Below are positions 58,222 to 64,000 of a stretch of 64,000 nt of DNA, in pieces; position 1 is the stretch's first letter; each line of letters begins with the position of its first letter. Source of the DNA: Aphrophora alni (taxonomy: Eukaryota > Arthropoda > Insecta > Hemiptera > Aphrophoridae). The stretch is from assembly GCA_963513935.1 (NCBI GenBank), contig OY740771.1, positions 9,515,138 to 9,579,137 of the forward strand, given 5' to 3'. A program made the position numbers and the translations under genes. A model generated the notes under the pieces. The model did not search any database. It had not been told where the DNA came from and saw only the letters and a list, made by a program, of their open reading frames with translations.

Positions 58222-58550
58222 TAATCTAGTTATAAAAATTACCTTATATTTTCCGTCCAACAATCCTCTTTTGGTAATCACGGATTACCGGTTTCAGCTA
58301 TCTATACAGTCATCATCAGTAGTCACGTAAAGTTCTCAAAAACATAAGAGTCAGTAATATAGCGTTAATTACAAGTTAAAACATATTTTACACCATATTA
58401 CTGGCTCTATGTGAAGAAATTTAAATCAGTTCTCTCGATTGTGTGTACAGATCTGATGATGGCGGCATAGATCGCTGAAACCTGTAATCTGTGATTACCA
58501 AAAAAGGATTGTTAAACAGAAAATATAAGGTAACTTATATAATTACATTA
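58222..58550. mobile_element. Fold-back element with GAAAC hairpins in both arms
   Basis: Arms of about 98 bp (TACCTTATATTTTC, AACAATCCT, TTTGGTAATCAC.GATTAC, GGTTTCAGC.ATCTAT, CATCATCAG) are mirrored. The right arm reads CTGATGATGGCGGCATAGAT then CGCTGAAACC; the left arm has the same in reverse. Confidence 0.88.
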
Positions 58551-58554
58551 ATAT

Positions 58555-58820
58555 AGTCAAATATGTAGTACATAGTTTTTGCACTAATAATTTTGTTCCC
58601 TTCCTTATTTTTCCTAGTAAATTGAATTTTTTGATAGTTTGACTGGACGCCATTTTGAATTGGAGTAAGATAGCGACATTAAGCGCAGTTATTTTCTATT
58701 TAATATTAAGAGTTACAAGACCTTTAATATGAGGTATTATTCGATTGGGTTTCAAGTTAAAAATTTTTGAATTGCCCTTCAAAAACACCATTTTTGTGTG
58801 GGAGTGAACTTTTCCGGTCT
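58555..58820. other. Unassigned A+T-rich DNA
   Basis: No gene or repeat boundary seen. Confidence 0.35.
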
Positions 58821-58823
58821 GTT

Positions 58824-59155
58824 CAAGAAGAGGACCGCCACTCGTAAACAATTTTCTATTGACATAAATAGAAGAGACAGAACCTGACCTGGACAGAACA
58901 GCTGAAACGTTGTTGGCGTGTATTAAGGACAGAATGTGGAACCCAGTAGAGATTTGTTAGATTCCTATTTATGTGAATTCATGTCGCGCTGTAGGAACAA
59001 GGATGAAGAAGTGTTTGACATCATCTGGAAAGACTTCTATTTATATTGGTCTCCAGAACAATAAAGTGTGTATTCATATATTATGTATAAAGTTGGTTAG
59101 GTTAGGAAACCTTCTGGGTGCCACTGTTTGAGTGGCGGTCCTCTTCTTTAACAGA
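58824..59155 (+). mobile_element. TIR element of about 330 bp with a 3'-exon-like insert
   Basis: TCTGTT.AAGAAGAGGACCGC at the left is mirrored by GCGGTCCTCTTCTT.AACAGA at the right. Between them an AG followed by EETEPDLDRTAETLLACIKD.. runs about 30 codons to TAG. AATAAA follows about 110 nt later. It may be the tail of a captured transcript or the 3' end of an unknown element. Not recognised. Confidence 0.5.
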
Positions 59156-59159
59156 TCCC

Positions 59160-59740
59160 CAAAAAAAACTTTTTTTTAAATCGAAACATTTTAAAAGTTT
59201 AACCGTCCCAAGACGTTTTTTACACCTGTTTTAAATATATAACGTTTTCAAGATACTAATTGCAGAATCAATCCATGTTTTGTACTTCGGGTGAAAGGTG
59301 AACGGATAACTAATAGAAGACAATTAACTGTGATGATAGATCCATTGATGCAGAAAGTAATAACCAAGGTTATAGATCAAAGATCGCAGACCGGATGTGA
59401 CGTATTACTGGCGCTCACTTGTATTTGTAAATTGTTAATGATTCATTCAGCCCAAGAAGTTACATAGCAAGGTGACTGTACTCGTAGTCTCTGCAGACCT
59501 AACGACATATTGTATTCAGTGTCCACGAGAACAATGTCATTTTATAGGTTAGAACATTACAATTGTTTCTAGTTTTTTTACTTAATTTTCGTTTATATGA
59601 CATAGTTAAGTTAAAATTTTGTACTTTAAATATTGAAGATATTAAAATGTGATGGCGCCATCATGGTACTTATTCAGCCTCATCATAGAATCTGATATAT
59701 GCAGGTCTTCTAAATGTAATGGCCAAACGTTGGTTTCTTG
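59160..59740. other. Unassigned DNA
   Basis: No recognised feature. Confidence 0.35.
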
Positions 59741-59744
59741 GACT

Positions 59745-60545
59745 TACAGCATCCTCAAGGTAGGAATGTGTCTGGGGTGGGGAGGAAAATAGGGGCCCCT
59801 ACACTTTGTTGCGTTTACTTTCAGCTGTACAACCCCAATTAAAAAAATATAGACCTCAAATGCTTCTGTGTAAACGCGTACTCTAATTTCGTTTCTTTTA
59901 TCGGTGTAAATAAGTATAAAACGTTTACAAAAGTCTGTCACGAAGTTGTAACTTTAGGAATTTAATGTAGCTAAGTAATTTGTGTACCTAGTTTTCTTGG
60001 AATGGGTTGTACCAATGACTACATAAATACTATAAGACACGACATGGCCATGTTAAATATTCTACGCTTATTCTTGAGTTGACCAATACCCGCTAGTTGA
60101 TGTGACCAATCTGAAGTTGATGTGACTGGCGCTAGGTGGCTCTACGGTCAAACAATGTTTCAGGCGGGTAAGAGGAAACGCACTGATGCCACATATGGGA
60201 CCAGAGATGCGAGGGAAGGTCGAGAATCGCTTATCTCAGCGCACGAACTGACAACACTGACTATGCTGACGGAAGTAAGTGAGAAGGTTTGTGAGAGAGA
60301 GGTCAACAGTTGTACAGTCTCAATCAAGTGGGATGCGTACAGTCAAGTACCTGCTGCTAGCGCTTTCTGATAGCTGTGTGTCAAACTTGTGACGAACAGC
60401 ACCCGTAAAGCGTAGACTATTTCCCTATCCTATGTCGTGTCTTATAGTATTTATGTAGTCATTGGTTGTACCGTCAAGTCAGGCTAGGGAAGCAAATAGA
60501 AGGGAGGACACGCCCCTTACACCAGACACAATCCTAATCTGAGGC
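59745..60545 (+). repeat. R1 copy split by MITE family M
   Basis: R1 from AGCATCCTCAAGGTAGGAAT to GGAATGGGTTGTACC, then from GGTTGTACCGTCAAGTCAGG to GAGGCTACTGTAC. The repeated GGTTGTACC is the insertion duplication. Confidence 0.92.
60014..60463 (+). mobile_element. MITE family M, copy 3, 450 bp
   Basis: A perfect 9-bp duplication GGTTGTACC flanks it (60005-60013 and 60464-60472). TIR AATGACTACATAAATACTAT. Nearly identical to copies A and B, with a small rearrangement (TTGATGTGACC) near 60097. The open frame 60122-60370 differs from copy B by only a few residues. Confidence 0.95.
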
Positions 60546-60704
60546 TACTGTACTAGGAAATGTTAAATTAATTGGTAGATCAAGTAGTCTTTACCAAAGG
60601 TAATTTTATTTAAAACACTTGATACACAAATTTTCTGAACATCTTAATTGTGTACATTACTTGCTTGATGTCTGCTTGCCTCTTAGATACATATATTTTT
60701 AAGT

Positions 60705-61060
60705 ATTTCCACTCGCTTCGCTCGTGTCAGCTCTCTTTTCAAAGCTGTACATATGTGAAGAAACCTCTCCACTCGCTACGCTCGTGTCGGTGATTCGATC
60801 CTACTTTTATTTTGTCACTGTCACATTTTCTTAAAATTTCAGAATTAGAAATTACATTTTTGACAATAACTTCACTATTAGTAATCGTAGCCTACATGTG
60901 TTGGATTGGTAGCGTTACAAGCAGAATTGAAATCAGCACATTGTTATGTAACTCTATGTGTTATTAGTTGAATAACACACGAGATATGAACACAAAACTG
61001 TTTTAAACGGCAGCCATTTTAACATTTTAAATTAAATTTTTCTGTGTTAAACAAATATTC
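60705..61060 (+). repeat. Dispersed repeat R2, copy at 60.7 kb
   Basis: CCACTCGCTTCGCTCGTGTC occurs here and, with one change, about 58 bp later. TAGTTGAATAACACACGAGA and AAACTGTTTTAAACGGCAGC follow as in the 17.1-kb copy. Confidence 0.65.
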
Positions 61061-61064
61061 ATGT

Positions 61065-61770
61065 ATTACATTAGTTTAACTCTACATAAGAAGTATTAAA
61101 ACGTCAAACAGCTGAATCGATCATTTTCGCTCTGGTTTTGCACATCCTTAATTCAAATTGATTTTAGAAACAACTTTTGATGGATTTCCGAATCGATTTT
61201 TTACATCAACTTTGCTGAGACTCCTAGTAGGGTGTTAAACATTTGTTTTTGAAATAAAATTAAAAATGCACTGGCATTTGATACAAGTAGGCTTAGTACA
61301 AAGTGGGCGGGGTTTGTTAATTAAACATGCTGTAAGAGATGAAAGAGTTCTGTTGTCTGGCCGGAAGTGACGTATGTGTTAAGATCAGGAGGAAACCCGG
61401 CGCTCCACTGTAAGTTTTAATGTTTTGTATAAGTTTTCTTTTGTAGGTTTTAATTAATTTTCTCATAGGAAGAAATGTGTGTGGATCAAATAGATGGTTA
61501 GATTTTCATGGATGTATGTGTTTTATATCTATCTGTCTGCTGTGAAATCGTTTGATCGGTTTGTTCAAAATGATTACATAGGGGTTTTAGCTCGTTCTAA
61601 TTCAAAATTTGTGTATTCATGTTTTATAAATACATAGAAGTTTAATTTCCTCGAAATCGTTTCAACGGGTTTCACCACCACATTTACATACTTCGGGCTT
61701 CAAGGTGCATTGAGTCACCATTAAGACTATTTGTGTACCAAATTTCCGGACATTAAAGCACACACTTGCT
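61065..61770. other. Unassigned DNA
   Basis: A short less A+T-rich stretch (61350-61415) ends in CCACT/GTAAGT. Without an acceptor it is not called an exon. Confidence 0.3.
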
Positions 61771-61772
61771 TT

Positions 61773-61880
<108 letters not shown>

Positions 61881-61884
61881 CGCT

Positions 61885-62790
61885 CGGTCGAATGCTCTCA
61901 AGCACTCATTCTTTCTCTCCCTCCCCCCTGAAACGAAACGTAATGATTCGAAAGTTTTATATGGATCAAAAATCGGTTTAAAAAAAGTGGTTTTGGGAAT
62001 GATGTCTGTCTGTCGCCTGTACAGTGTCGCCTCTTCAGCTCAAACGAGTGGATCGATGTAAACTGAATTTGGTATTTGGGCATATTTTAGCTACGTCTCA
62101 GGACATTTTTTTATAACTTAAAATTAAGGAGTATCTGTAAAAACACGAAATTCATATTTTCTCAATATCGGCTCCAACGATTTTGATCAAACTGTGTTAT
62201 AAAATGTATCTCTTAAGTAACCTAATCAAAACATATTGGTCGCCATCTCACGAAAAACTAACAATCTCAGTGTAACCGGTAAAAATCCAAATAGTTGGAC
62301 ACGGCTGTTATATATAAGACTTTTTTTCTCAATGGTTGAAGTTGAACCTGTTGCCGATTTTTGTCATTGGCATTTTCTCGTCGACCAAAAAGTATTCCAC
62401 GGTTTCCTTGGGTTCGTCTTCCTTGAGCCGGCATTTAAATTATCTAAGCTCCCACGCAGTTGTAACGCATTAACAATAAGCCATATAAACCGTCAACGTT
62501 TATGAAATGAAAATTTCAAACCCTATTATCACACATTGACAATAAACCGTATAAACTGTTTAAATGCGAAATGTAAGCAATCAATCGCAACACAATGTCG
62601 ATCCCCACAAATAAAGTAACTATTGTATAAGTTAACCTAAAAATAATTTAAAACCGTTCTTATAAATTTTCAAATAAAATGAAAAGTATTTTGAAATTTT
62701 ATTTTTGTTGTGAAACGTTATTTACCCTTAACAGGAATGTTCTTTAAATTATAAATTTATCACGAAATAAGTGAGTTATAGTTTGATTGG
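61885..62790. other. Unassigned DNA
   Basis: The frame 62236-62505 has no recognised motif. The CAACGATTTTGATCAAAC motif is near 62185. Confidence 0.35.
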
Positions 62791-62794
62791 TGTA

Positions 62795-62935
62795 GCTCGT
62801 GTATCACTGAAGAGGACGACCTTGTCGTTGAAACGCGTCTGATACTTAGGCGTATTTTTTGTGAGAATTGTGTTCTGTGTGTTTGTTATAATGTATAATT
62901 GTTCTCATAAGTCAAGCTCAACATTTAATACGAAA
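62795..62935 (+). repeat. Hairpin-tail family H, reference copy
   Basis: CACTGAAGAGGACGACCTTG then TCGTTGAAACGCGTC, where ACGAC pairs with GTCGT across CTT. TTTGTGAGAATTGTGTTCTG and ATTGTTCTCATAAGTC follow, whose GAGAA and TTCTC pair. The order is shared with 50535-50665 (minus), and in part with 38690 and 11978. Confidence 0.75.
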
Positions 62936-62939
62936 CAAG

Positions 62940-63697
62940 TGTTTCCAGGGGAAATGAATAATTTTCGGCAATCTGCAGGTAACACTGTTTAATATAACAA
63001 CAAAATCGGCGCTTATAGTAAATAAATACGGGACTATTGCATAGCGAATTTAATAAACAAATTTCTTCGATTATTCATTGCTTAATGTTTTTGGTGTGAT
63101 ACGTTGATCGTAGCTTATTTGCAGCGTGAATGAAAATAAATTTTAAAACATTTTAACGTCAATTCGCTCCAACAGAACTGAGTTATCCCTGTTGTATAAT
63201 GTTAATCCTTAGCCATATATTTCTTAGGATATCGTCCATAGAAGCTTTACAATATATATGACACAGGGATGGTCTATCACATTAAGTAAATAACATGCTT
63301 TTTGTATCCATGTTTGGTAAGGGTTAGATCGGGCGAGCACGGGCAATGCGGGCGGTCTGCAGCCCACACACACATGGTCTATGCTAATTACAACGTGACT
63401 TAGCCAGCTTTACTACCTACCGTAATTGTAGGGCAAATAAATTGTGCACTTTCCAAAGTACTGGCTGGAAAATTGTTTTGGCGAAATTCTCACAAAAACC
63501 AAGGTCAAAAATGAGGTTAACTGTCATAAAACACAGAAATTCTGATTTTTTATAAAATTTTCTTTGAATGTAGTTGTCAAACTTGACTAAAATTTATTAA
63601 AAAAATATACTAAGAGATAACAATTGTACCAGAATTTATTTTTCTAAAAAATATTTTCAAATTTGTATTTTATTAATATGCAATTCTACCAACTTAT

Positions 63698-63742
<45 letters not shown>

Positions 63743-64000
63743 AAACACTTTTCGCCATTTGTAAATGTTTAAAGAAATAGTACATTTTTGTACAATTGAC
63801 TATAGTATTTGTATTATTAATAATTATTATTTTTCATGATACATTGGTTTAGTTAATCTGGGTTGTTATAGATAATTATCAAGTAATTATGTTTTTTGTT
63901 GACCTATTTAAAACACATATCCTTTGACCTATTTAGAAAACATTTTGTTTTTCGTTAAAAGTGGATGCCTCTTGTAAATATTTTGTAATGTTTTCGAGAT
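62940..64000. other. Unassigned A+T-rich DNA
   Basis: No gene recognised. Around 63320-63380 is a small G+C-rich island (GGGCGAGCACGGGCAATGCG) without a tRNA fold. Confidence 0.4.
63702..63741. repeat. (AT)n microsatellite
   Basis: About 20 uninterrupted AT units. Confidence 0.97.

Noticed and set aside
62236..62505. 89-codon frame
   Set aside because: Checked on both strands for transposase or LINE motifs; none seen.
62807..62840. Functional hammerhead ribozyme
   Set aside because: The CTGAAGA and GAAAC core pieces are present, but stem II does not close directly on them and no cleavage triplet with stem III was found. Kept only as a motif family.
63160..63240. Possible mitochondrial 16S rRNA-like piece (AACTGAGTTATCCCTGT)
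   Set aside because: Only a short string resembles the conserved rRNA region and the flanks do not follow it. Not enough for a NUMT call.

Overview
This is repeat-dominated nuclear DNA of an animal, most likely an insect. It is strongly A+T rich, contains no bacterial-type genes, and carries many interstitial TTAGG/CCTAA runs (the insect telomere unit). It also holds decayed Tc1/mariner, pogo/Tigger, Polinton, LINE, hAT-, piggyBac- and Harbinger-like elements. The species cannot be fixed from the window. No complete host gene, tRNA or rRNA gene was found. The window reads as an intergenic desert or a very long intron.

Host-gene signals are few. The best is on the + strand at 6563-7198. There a 3' splice site is fused directly to GTAAGT, as in recursive-splicing ratchet points. 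A 52-nt exon and then a frame-compatible 170-nt terminal exon follow. A weaker one at 27595-28242 has a TATA-like box, an acceptor, a broken Tudor-like reading frame and a second exon-like block. A third, at 14942-15054, is only suggestive.

Layout: 0-2.1 kb, a tandem repeat, a CpG-rich palindrome and Polinton fragments. 4.3-9.8 kb, dispersed repeats, the ratchet site and exons, a decayed mariner-like element and a LINE tail. 11.6-17.5 kb, a piggyBac-like MITE, a TTAGG-bearing minisatellite, fold-back and long-TIR elements. 23.1-26.2 kb, a Tigger deletion derivative and short interspersed repeats, one split by a hAT-type MITE. 27.5-31.1 kb, the Tudor-like segment, dispersed repeats and a LINE 3' end. 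31.5-34.3 kb, a GA microsatellite and a 226-bp satellite inside a TIR element. 34.7-42.5 kb, fold-back elements, many short interspersed repeats and a composite of MITEs nested in both termini of a larger TIR element. 43.3-45.8 kb, CCTAA runs, a 43-bp minisatellite and a long hairpin. 46.9-52.3 kb, LINE fragments, a CT microsatellite and an inverted repeat pair. 55.2-61.1 kb, a 105-bp tandem repeat with an open frame, a Harbinger-like MITE nested in a dispersed repeat, and fold-back elements. The last 3 kb are CT and AT microsatellites and A+T-rich DNA.

Nothing here forms a pathway. What can be read is history: nested insertions with preserved target duplications, satellites growing inside transposons, and a microsatellite growing from a repeat's internal GAGAGA. 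All boundaries were read by eye; those of dispersed repeats are approximate.
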